6,482 nucleotides of DNA from CAZFCK01 sp964517355 (GCA_964517355.1 CAZFCK010000259.1:1-6482); one strand, 5' to 3'. Positions 1-5,694 are shown, counted from the first letter of the stretch. A program made the numbers and translations. Notes: generated from the letters alone by a model not told the origin.

Positions 1-4
1 GCTC

Positions 5-68
5 TAGAAAGTTTGGGAAGGGGAGAGCGCGAGAGGGGAAACCCTTTTCAAAGGGTTTCCCCTCTCGC
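5..68 (+). repeat. Palindrome-containing dispersed repeat, complete left copy
   Basis: Bases 5-49 are identical to bases 6438-6482, in the same orientation, so a 45-bp direct repeat lies at both edges of the window. The element has a purine-rich lead (about 6-28) followed by a long palindrome (29-68). The right copy is cut by the window end in the loop of the palindrome, so its full extent is unknown. I infer a dispersed intergenic element that may recur elsewhere in the genome; only two copies are visible here. No transposase or target-site duplication is visible. Confidence 0.8.
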
Positions 69-80
69 ATTATATTTTCG
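29..80 (+). terminator. Perfect 19-bp stem-loop, probable rho-independent terminator
   Basis: GCGAGAGGGGAAACCCTTT (29-47) pairs perfectly with 50-68, leaving only TC between the arms, so the real loop is probably a few bases wider. A moderately T-rich tract (ATTATATTTT, 69-78) follows on the plus strand. This fits an intrinsic terminator for a gene lying to the left of the window. The T tract is interrupted, and the same hairpin begins at the right edge without an obvious plus-strand gene just before it, so it may be a repeat family used as a terminator only in some places. Confidence 0.6.
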
Positions 81-192
81 AAACGAACTTCGAAACACAG
101 CCTAAAAGAAAAAAATAATAAAGTCGCGGGCTGTTGCGCCCGCACGACGACAAGAGGAGGCTCCCGGGCGCCGGAAAAACGACTTTTTAAAC

Positions 193-224
193 TTGTTTTT
201 TCAACAAATGCGAAATGTTATAAT
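193..224 (+). promoter_or_regulatory. Extended -10 promoter for the operon
   Basis: A consensus TATAAT lies at 219-224 and is preceded by TG one base upstream (216-217), giving a perfect extended -10 element. The -35 region is weak: TTGTTT at 193-198 gives a long 20-bp spacer and TTTTTC at 197-202 gives 16 bp. Extended -10 promoters often tolerate a poor -35. Transcription would start near 231, leaving a 5' leader of about 210 nt before the first gene. It is the best housekeeping-type promoter I see in the window. Confidence 0.6.
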
Positions 225-282
225 ACACGACTTACTCAGAATGTCGAAATATCAACCTTATAAAAATTGTGACGATCTGATA

Positions 283-321
283 CGTGTACCTGAAACAATA
301 GGATATTGTTCCAGTTACACG
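283..321 (+). promoter_or_regulatory. Leader hairpin 1
   Basis: The 18-base arm at 283-300 is complementary to 304-321 except for two positions (289 opposite 315, and 293 opposite 311), with GGA between the arms. In RNA this makes a long, nearly closed stem in the leader of the HD-GYP gene. No U-run follows, so it is not a simple terminator. It could stabilise the message, bind a regulator as DNA, or be part of a structured leader. The function is unknown. Confidence 0.5.
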
Positions 322-337
322 CCTTATTTCAAGGCGT
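319..337 (+). promoter_or_regulatory. Leader hairpin 2, overlapping hairpin 1
   Basis: ACGCCTT (319-325) pairs with AAGGCGT (331-337) around a 5-base loop. Its first three bases are also the last three bases of hairpin 1, so the two stems can stack or compete at their junction. Seven base pairs with three consecutive G-C pairs is modest evidence alone; its position next to hairpin 1 makes it more credible. Confidence 0.4.
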
Positions 338-350
338 AAACGCGCTCATA

Positions 351-387
351 TATTCCTTGTGGATGAAAGCTTGCGCAGTGAGGAATA
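351..387 (+). promoter_or_regulatory. Leader inverted repeat 3
   Basis: TATTCCT (351-357) is the reverse complement of AGGAATA (381-387), with a 23-base spacer that itself contains AAGCTT. The downstream arm lies about 57 bases before the chosen start codon, so it does not mask the ribosome binding site. It could be a third stem of a structured leader or a dyad operator. Chance occurrence cannot be excluded for a 7-bp arm. Confidence 0.3.
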
Positions 388-443
388 AAATCATATCTTC
401 ATAAGTTTAAAAAAAGGTTTCGCAGAAGACGATGAGGAGCGGT

Positions 444-1424
444 ATGAGCAAAATCATGTCACAAAAACAAAGCGATTACTTCGAACTCTCCCCGCTGATG
501 CTTTTTCCCGGCACGTGCGGAAAGTTCAATATCTATCTCAAACAGGAAGGTGAATTCGTCCTTTACGCCTCCGCGGGGGAGAGTTTCAGTCTCAAACATC
601 GCCGCACGCTGCATGAAAGCGGCGTGAAGGAAGTATATATCCACACTCATGACCGGGAACGCTACAATTACTATGTGGAAAACAATCTCGGAATGATGCT
701 GCAAGACGAAAGCCTGCCCATGAATGAACGGGCGGCCATCCTTTATAGCGCCAGTACGGATCTCGTTAAGGGCATATTCGATAATTTTCTGCCGGAAAAC
801 TTCCAGCAGGAGCAGTTCGACCGCGTTGTGCACATGATACGGGATTCCATCAAATTCCTGACACTGGAAAACGCGCTCAAGACACTGGCTTCCTTCATCT
901 CCCACGATTACCACACCTATTCCCACTGCGTGCAGGCCTTTGTTTACACCGTATCCATCCTTGCCACTTATGGTGATTACGATGAAAACATACTCGTGGA
1001 TTGCGGTATGGGGGCGATTTTGCACGATGTGGGGAAATGCAACATCCCAAAAAGCATTTTAAAGAAAACGGGAAAGCTCAACAGCGAGGAACGCAGGCAG
1101 GTGAATACGCACCCCTTGCTGGGCGTTTCCATGCTCACGCATATCAACCTCCCCTGCGAAACCCTGAACAGCATTCTTTTTCATCACGAACGCATGGACG
1201 GAAGAGGTTATCCCGGCGGCCTCAGGGGGAAGAATATCCCGATCTATGTCCGCGCACTCACCATCAGCGACATCTACGACGCGCTGACATCGGATCGCCC
1301 CTACGCCAAAGGCATACGCCCCTTCGAAGCCTTGCGCATCATGCGTGATGAGATGGGCTCGGGTCTGGATATGGACGTGTTCAAACGCTTTATTTCCGTG
1401 TTGAGCGGCGCTGAGATCATCTGA
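444..1424 (+). CDS. HD-GYP domain protein, probable cyclic-di-GMP phosphodiesterase
   Basis: This 326-residue protein probably hydrolyses the second messenger cyclic-di-GMP in the cytoplasm; no membrane segment or signal peptide is seen. Residues 1-150 form a family-specific N-terminal domain that I do not recognise as a named sensor. The HD-GYP domain spans about 155-322 with every expected metal ligand: H161, H194-D195 within HDVGK, H223, H247-H248 and D276. The loop HHERMDGRGYPGG (247-259) carries the diagnostic GYP signature. The complete set argues for an active enzyme. ATG 444 is preferred because GAGGAG (434-439) lies just upstream; ATG 432 in the same frame would add four residues but has a poorer ribosome site. 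It is first in the apparent operon, behind a long leader. By eye its GC content is lower than that of the genes after it. The substrate is inferred from the family; some HD-GYP proteins act on cGAMP instead. Confidence 0.93.
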   Translation: MSKIMSQKQSDYFELSPLMLFPGTCGKFNIYLKQEGEFVLYASAGESFSLKHRRTLHESGVKEVYIHTHDRERYNYYVENNLGMMLQDESLPMNERAAILYSASTDLVKGIFDNFLPENFQQEQFDRVVHMIRDSIKFLTLENALKTLASFISHDYHTYSHCVQAFVYTVSILATYGDYDENILVDCGMGAILHDVGKCNIPKSILKKTGKLNSEERRQVNTHPLLGVSMLTHINLPCETLNSILFHHERMDGRGYPGGLRGKNIPIYVRALTISDIYDALTSDRPYAKGIRPFEALRIMRDEMGSGLDMDVFKRFISVLSGAEII

Positions 1425-1429
1425 AAAAC

Positions 1430-2230
1430 ATGACGCCGGACACGCAGGCAGACCAGGCGCGCGCCTTTTTTCCCCGCGGCCTCGAACAACCCGAGGGCCG
1501 CTTCCGCTTCTCCATGGACGCCTTGCTCCTGGCCTCCTTCGCCGGGGGCGCGCCCTGGAAAAAGGCCCTGGATTGCGGCACGGGCTGCGGCGTGGTGGGG
1601 CTGGCGCTTTTACTCCTGCAAGGCGATGGGCGCGTGCTGGGCGTGGACCGGGACAGCGCCATGTGCCGGGCCGCCCAGGCCAATGCCGCGCAACTCGGGT
1701 TGGAGCGACACTTTCACGCCGCGCATCTGGACCTGCGCCGTCGCGATGCTCAGTGGCGGGAGTTCGTGCCTCCCGGTTCTTTCGACCTGGTCGTGGCCAA
1801 CCCCCCCTACAGGGCGCCGGATTCGGGCCGTCGCAATCCCGGCGCCGCTGTCCAGGCTGCCCGCTTCGAACTCGCAGCGGTTCTTGAAGATTTTGTGAAC
1901 GCCGCGCGCGCGGCCTGCGCGACCAGGATGCGCTTTTGCCTTGTCTATTTGGCGGAGCGCCTTCCGCTGGCCTGCGCCGCGCTGGAAAACGGCGGTTTCG
2001 CCGTGAAACGCATCCTTCCCGTGCATTCCCGCGCCTGCGAACCGGCCAAGCTGGCGCTGTTGGAGGCGCGCAAGCAAGGGGGCGCGGGGTGTGAGCTGGC
2101 TCCCCCCCTCGTCCTCTACCAAGGGTGGGGGCAAGATACGCGCCTCACGGAACAGGCGCTTGCCTTTTGCCCGTTTTTGGCATGCAATGCCCGCGACCAT
2201 TCGCACACAACGCCCGGAGACATCCCGTGA
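1430..2230 (+). CDS. trmN6: tRNA1(Val) adenine(37)-N6-methyltransferase, TrmN6/YfiC-like
   Basis: This 266-residue class I SAM-dependent methyltransferase probably methylates N6 of an adenine in tRNA, as E. coli TrmN6 does at A37 of tRNA1(Val). Visible features are the family opening GRFRFSMDALLLASFA (23-38), the SAM-binding motif I DCGTGCG (48-54), the acidic VDRD (72-75) that should contact the SAM ribose, and the catalytic NPPY (124-127), followed by a charged segment with RRNPGAA as in TrmN6-type enzymes. NPPY marks amino-group adenine or glutamine methylation, and the rest fits the tRNA branch better than the HemK or restriction branches. The length is close to the usual 240-250 residues with a short extra tail. 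The start is 5 bp after the HD-GYP stop and lacks a strong ribosome site, suggesting translational coupling. Its end overlaps the next gene by 4 bp (GTGA). Confidence 0.85.
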   Translation: MTPDTQADQARAFFPRGLEQPEGRFRFSMDALLLASFAGGAPWKKALDCGTGCGVVGLALLLLQGDGRVLGVDRDSAMCRAAQANAAQLGLERHFHAAHLDLRRRDAQWREFVPPGSFDLVVANPPYRAPDSGRRNPGAAVQAARFELAAVLEDFVNAARAACATRMRFCLVYLAERLPLACAALENGGFAVKRILPVHSRACEPAKLALLEARKQGGAGCELAPPLVLYQGWGQDTRLTEQALAFCPFLACNARDHSHTTPGDIP

Positions 2231-3687
2231 TAACACGCATCGTTCTCGAACAATTCATGGCGCACGAACACAGTGTGCTCGAACTGGGGCCGGGGCTCAC
2301 CGTGCTCACCGGACCCAACAACACCGGTAAATCCGCCGTGGTGGAGGCCTTGCGCTGCGTGGTGGAAAATCCCGTGCCCAAGCAGTTTATCCGGCACGGC
2401 GCCAAGGAGGCGCGGGTCGAGATCCATACGGAGGACGGATGGCGCGTGGTCTGGGTCCGCAAAGACAAGAGTCCGCTTTATGAACTCTGGGCGCCCGAGG
2501 CTGAAGAACCCACGATCTTCGCGAAAACAGGCCGCAAGGTGCCGGAGGAAATCCAGGCCGTGCTCAAGATGCCGCAAGTGCATCTGGATGAGAGCAACAA
2601 AAACATCGACGTGCACCTGGGCAACCAGCGTGAACCCATCTTTCTGCTGAATCAGCCTGGTTCGGCTCTGGCGCAGTTTTTCGCGGCCTCCACAGAAAGC
2701 GCGCACCTGCTGGCCATGCAGGACCTGCTCAAGGACAAAACCCAGGCCGCCACCCGCACCGGTAAGGAAAGCGCGACACGTATGCAGCGCTTGAAAGAGG
2801 GGCTGGACAGGCTGACGCCTTTGCCCGACCTTGAGCTGGCGCGCCAAAAGGCCGCAATCGTGCTGGACGCCGTGCGGCGTCTGGAAACCGCCGCGCCGCG
2901 CTTGGAAAACACCCTGCAGCGTATGCGGACCCTGCGGCGTCGTACAATCGTTCTCAAAGAAAGCCTGGATGTTGCCGCGTTGCTGCGCGCCGCCCCGTTG
3001 CTGGTGCCGGTGGAGAATTTGCTGCGTTGGCTCGCACTGCGGCAGATGAGGGATAAAGCCCGCATCCTGGCGGCACGGCGTGCTGAACGCCTTGCAGGGT
3101 TGCATGCGCCTCAAGCTCTTTTTCCCGTGCGGGACCTTGCGCTGCTGGCAGCCAAAATGAAGCGGGGGCGCGCAACAGCCTCGGCCTTGCGCCGGAAGCG
3201 GCGGACATTGGACGCTCTCAAGCCGTCCGGGGATCTCTTTCCGGCCGCATCATTGGCGCGTGTTCTGGACGCGCGCCAAAATCTGGATCTGGTTCTGCGC
3301 GCGGCAACGCGCCAGAGCCGTGCGCTGGAGGCGCTGGCAAAGCCGCCGGATATTTTTCCTGTTGCATCCCTCTGCCGCACCCTGGAGCGGGGGCGCGCCC
3401 TGCATAGCCAAACCGAACGCTTGCGCAAGGCGGACGCCTGCGCGGCAACCCTTTCGCCTCCGCCGATTCTTGCGGAAACCACAAAGGTGGAGCACATGCT
3501 GGAGCAATTGCGCTCCCTGCGCAGGCAACGCGATCTCCTGAGCAGGGGCGTGGCCGCGAGGGACAAGGAGTTGGCGGAGCACAGACAGCGCGTTGCAGAG
3601 CGGCTTGAGGAGCTGGGCATGTGTCCCTTGTGCGGCGCACGTATGGATGCATCCCATTTTCTCCAAGGGGAGCACGGGCATGGCTGA
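2227..3687 (+). CDS. N-terminal half of a split Rad50/SbcC-like ATPase with terminal zinc-hook motif
   Basis: This 486-residue protein starts with the classical SMC/Rad50 opening (ITRIVLEQFMAHEHSVLE, 2-19) followed by Walker A GPNNTGKS (29-36). A Q-loop candidate lies in LGNQREPIFLLNQPG, with Q134. Residues from about 155 onward are helical and arginine/alanine/leucine-rich, including 39-residue repeats (about 211-444). The chain ends with CPLCG (466-470), resembling the CxxC zinc hook of Rad50/SbcC. There is no Walker B, ABC signature or H-switch, so it cannot form a complete nucleotide-binding site alone; those motifs are in the gene at 4955-5686. GTG 2227 is chosen because the conserved opening begins there, GGAGA lies 6-7 bases upstream and the GTGA overlap with the methyltransferase stop suggests coupling; an open frame extends further upstream but adds only non-family sequence. 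Predicted role: ATP-dependent DNA-end processing with the neighbouring phosphoesterase. Family placement is firm; the function is inference. Confidence 0.88.
   Translation: MITRIVLEQFMAHEHSVLELGPGLTVLTGPNNTGKSAVVEALRCVVENPVPKQFIRHGAKEARVEIHTEDGWRVVWVRKDKSPLYELWAPEAEEPTIFAKTGRKVPEEIQAVLKMPQVHLDESNKNIDVHLGNQREPIFLLNQPGSALAQFFAASTESAHLLAMQDLLKDKTQAATRTGKESATRMQRLKEGLDRLTPLPDLELARQKAAIVLDAVRRLETAAPRLENTLQRMRTLRRRTIVLKESLDVAALLRAAPLLVPVENLLRWLALRQMRDKARILAARRAERLAGLHAPQALFPVRDLALLAAKMKRGRATASALRRKRRTLDALKPSGDLFPAASLARVLDARQNLDLVLRAATRQSRALEALAKPPDIFPVASLCRTLERGRALHSQTERLRKADACAATLSPPPILAETTKVEHMLEQLRSLRRQRDLLSRGVAARDKELAEHRQRVAERLEELGMCPLCGARMDASHFLQGEHGHG
2974..3558 (+). repeat. Five tandem 39-residue repeats inside the split ATPase
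   Basis: Protein residues 250-444 divide into five consecutive units of exactly 39 residues: 250-288, 289-327, 328-366, 367-405 and 406-444. A more degenerate unit precedes them at 211-249. The clearest shared features are L at positions 1 and 4, a proline at 6-8, LFPV-type residues at 10-13 (LVPV, LFPV, LFPA, IFPV) and leucines at 16 and 20, followed by a basic helical stretch. The DNA of the units has diverged, so this is an old protein repeat rather than a recent DNA duplication. Each unit probably makes one long helix separated from the next by a proline turn. Confidence 0.7.
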
Positions 3688-4669
3688 TCAATTGCCCCTG
3701 CTCACGGCCAACGGACTGCTCATGCTGGCGGACCCGCATTTCGCGGCCACGCCTCCCGGGCAACGCAGGGAAGGGTATCTGGATCAGGTGCTTGAAAAGG
3801 TGCGCACGGCCATGGAACAGGCTGTTGAGCGCGACCTGGTGGTGGTCTTTTTGGGCGACCTTTTCCATTGGCCGAGGGACAATCCCAATAATCTGCTGGT
3901 GGCGCTCATAGAGCTGTTCGGCTCATTCGGGCGCAGGCATCGCAAACCTTGGGCTCTGGTGGGCAACCACGACAAATACCAGGCCAACTACACCAGCGAC
4001 GTGTCCCTGGCCGTGTTGGAAGCGGCCGGCGTCGTGGAGGTCATCTCCAAAGCCGGGGAGCAATTTCTCCTGCAGGCGCCTGGCAAACGCCTTTTGCTCG
4101 GCGCATCGCCTGATTTTACGCCCGTACCCTCGCGTCATGAAAAAGCCGGGGAGGACGTGACCCTGTGGATCACGCATCACAACGTGGGCTTTCCCGATGT
4201 TGAGAACAAGCGCGTGCGCGTGCGCGAGCTGCCAGGTGTGGACTGGGTGGTCAACGGCCACATTCACCGCCCCCAGCCTGTACAGGTGCGGGGCTGCACG
4301 CGCTGGGTCAACGCCGGGGGCCTGGTGCGCATGCAATTCTCCCGGTACAACCTGGAGCGCCGTCCATCGGCCGTTGTGTGGACGCCGGAATGTGAGGAAA
4401 AGGGGGAGCTCGAACGTTGGGAAGTGCCCATCCGCCCCTTTTGGGAGGTCTTCCCGGATCAGGAGTTGCCACAAGAAGAGGTAAAGCCCGAGATCGATCA
4501 ATCCCTGTTTGTGGCCGGTCTGGAGCGCCTGGCCTGGCGGCGCACCCAGGAAGGACTTGGACTGCGCCAATTTCTGGATAAAAACCTGCAAGACCCGGAT
4601 AGCCCTGAACAACAGCTTGTCTGGCGTCTGTACGAGGAGGTCGTTGGTGGTGAGCAAGACGGCAAATGA
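3680..4669 (+). CDS. Mre11/SbcD-like metallophosphoesterase (putative DNA nuclease)
   Basis: This 329-residue calcineurin-like phosphoesterase is the expected nuclease partner of a Rad50-like ATPase. All five family motifs are present in order: DPH (18-20), GDLF (59-62), GNHD (95-98), THH (165-167) and GHIH (193-196), so a two-metal active site is intact. The usual Mre11 activity is metal-dependent endo- or exonucleolytic cutting of DNA ends; here it is inferred from family and context. After the catalytic domain, residues 255-329 form an acidic linker and a helical tail that could be the ATPase-binding element, as in Mre11. ATG 3680 is chosen because AAGGGGAG lies 7 bases upstream and the motif I strand begins soon after; it overlaps the preceding stop by 8 bp. 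An upstream in-frame ATG at 3593 would overlap the ATPase by 95 bp and is unlikely. Without the context it could be called a generic phosphoesterase. Confidence 0.9.
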   Translation: MADQLPLLTANGLLMLADPHFAATPPGQRREGYLDQVLEKVRTAMEQAVERDLVVVFLGDLFHWPRDNPNNLLVALIELFGSFGRRHRKPWALVGNHDKYQANYTSDVSLAVLEAAGVVEVISKAGEQFLLQAPGKRLLLGASPDFTPVPSRHEKAGEDVTLWITHHNVGFPDVENKRVRVRELPGVDWVVNGHIHRPQPVQVRGCTRWVNAGGLVRMQFSRYNLERRPSAVVWTPECEEKGELERWEVPIRPFWEVFPDQELPQEEVKPEIDQSLFVAGLERLAWRRTQEGLGLRQFLDKNLQDPDSPEQQLVWRLYEEVVGGEQDGK

Positions 4670-4958
4670 TCAGGATCAGGCCCTTGAGCGGGAACTCGCC
4701 GGCCTGAAAAAGGAATATGAGCGGTTGAAGGAGCAGAAATTCCGCACCGAGGAGAATCTCGCCAGCCTGGAGCGTCAGCTGCAGGAGCTGGAAGCCCAGG
4801 CTGAAGAGGAATTCGGCACTGCCGACCCCGTGGAGCTGGAGCGTCTGCTCCAGGAAAAACGCGCTGAAAACGCCAGGCTGGTGGCGGAATACCGCGGCCA
4901 CATCCAGGAGATCAACAGCGGATTGTCTTCCATAGAACAAGAAGAGGGGCAGGCGTGA
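4650..4958 (+). CDS. Small coiled-coil protein of the split Rad50-like module
   Basis: This 102-residue, highly charged protein has no recognisable catalytic motif and no cysteine. Residues 9-53 are a strong heptad-type coiled coil (leucines near every third or fourth place amid E/K/R/Q), an acidic break follows around 54-64 (EEEFGTADPVE), and a second helix covers about 65-95. It looks like a helical hairpin. AGGAGG (4635-4640) is an excellent ribosome site; GTG 4650 gives 9-base spacing and a natural MSK start, while in-frame GTG 4647 (6-base spacing) is equally possible. The start lies 20 bp inside the phosphoesterase gene and its stop overlaps the next start by 4 bp, so it is translated in tight coupling with its neighbours. 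I do not recognise the family. I infer an accessory subunit that pairs with the helical arms of the ATPase halves. Confidence 0.8.
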   Translation: MSKTANDQDQALERELAGLKKEYERLKEQKFRTEENLASLERQLQELEAQAEEEFGTADPVELERLLQEKRAENARLVAEYRGHIQEINSGLSSIEQEEGQA

Positions 4959-5686
4959 GCGACACGCCCCCGCTTCCGTCCTCCCAGGAATTGGCCCGGG
5001 ATCTGAGCGATGCGCAACGCCGTCTGGACAGGCTGCAAGGCCTGGCGGAAGAGCGCGTGCGCGGGCACCGGGAAGCATGCCGGCTCTTGCGGGAATCCGA
5101 GGAGTTTCTTGAAGTCGCGCAAAACGCCAAAGGCCTGATGGAGCGGCTCACGGCCTCGCTTTTCGGGGAGATCCTGGAAAAGGTCGAGGAAAACCTGAGC
5201 CACGCCCTGCGCGAGATTCTGGGCCAGGAGCGCGCGGTGAAAAGCCGTCGGGAAACCAAAGACAACAGGCTGCACGTCACGCTTTACGTGGAAGGGCCGG
5301 AAGGCGAGGAGGAGAACATCCTTGCGGGGCAAGGAGGCTCGGTGTGCAACATCCTTTCGGTTGGTTTGCGCTGCATCGCCCTATCGCGGCTCGACCCGGC
5401 GCAGCACCGCCCCTTTTTGGTTCTGGACGAACAGGATTGCTGGCTCAAGCCCGCCCTGGTGCCCGTGTTCATGAAGACCATCGCCCGCATTGCCGAGGTG
5501 CTGGGGCTGCAGGTCCTGATCATCAGCCACCACCCCGTGGATCTGTTCGCCATGCATGCCCGGCGTGTCCTGGAGCTGCGCCCCATGAAGGACGGGGGCC
5601 CGAAAATTCACGTGCTGCGAGACGCGCCCCCGGATGCGGGAGCTGAAGAATCCTGGGATACGTTGGAGCAGTCCTTGCCGGATTGA
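4955..5686 (+). CDS. C-terminal half of a split Rad50/SbcC-like ATPase
   Basis: This 243-residue protein carries the ABC-type motifs missing from the gene at 2227-3687. Residues 1-95 are helical and charged, matching the descending arm that leads into an SMC/Rad50 head. Residues 105-215 are the head lobe: a signature-like segment GQGGSVCNILSVGLR (125-139), Walker B FLVLDEQD (154-161) with the predicted catalytic E159, and the H-switch IISHH (189-193). No Walker A is present. The signature is unlike the standard LSGGE, placing the protein in a divergent branch. The GTG start at 4955 overlaps the preceding stop as GTGA, with GAGGGG about 5 bases upstream. It must pair with the N-terminal half to build a working ATP site. 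It ends the operon, 8 bp from the stop of a convergent gene. The ATPase assignment is firm, the pairing is a strong inference, and the biological role is unknown. Confidence 0.87.
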   Translation: MSDTPPLPSSQELARDLSDAQRRLDRLQGLAEERVRGHREACRLLRESEEFLEVAQNAKGLMERLTASLFGEILEKVEENLSHALREILGQERAVKSRRETKDNRLHVTLYVEGPEGEEENILAGQGGSVCNILSVGLRCIALSRLDPAQHRPFLVLDEQDCWLKPALVPVFMKTIARIAEVLGLQVLIISHHPVDLFAMHARRVLELRPMKDGGPKIHVLRDAPPDAGAEESWDTLEQSLPD

Positions 5687-5694
5687 AAAAAATC

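Noticed and set aside
126..143. GC-rich hairpin GCGGGC/GCCCGC as a small RNA or second terminator
   Set aside because: The 6-bp stem is short and not followed by a T-run, and no promoter points to a small RNA here.
231..431. Cyclic-di-GMP riboswitch in front of the HD-GYP gene
   Set aside because: The characteristic conserved core of the GEMM class (GGCAAACC and GGGACGCAAAG-like segments) is not present, so no named riboswitch is called.
459..1025. Long minus-strand open frame of 188 codons opposite the HD-GYP gene
   Set aside because: It lies entirely opposite a gene with complete HD-GYP motifs, shows no recognisable domain and has no context of its own.
2125..2226. Upstream extension of the N-terminal ATPase from an in-frame ATG at 2125
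   Set aside because: The extra 34 residues overlap the methyltransferase gene and precede the conserved SMC/Rad50 opening. GTG 2227 has a good ribosome site and the usual 4-bp overlap.
2116..3114. Minus-strand open frame of 332 codons opposite the N-terminal ATPase gene
   Set aside because: Long antisense frames are expected in GC-rich genes. The plus strand has Walker A and the SMC opening, while this frame reads as low-complexity H/Q/R/G-rich sequence.
3923..4657. Minus-strand open frame of 244 codons opposite the phosphoesterase gene
   Set aside because: It is a shadow of a plus-strand gene with all five phosphoesterase motifs, and no family is recognisable in it.
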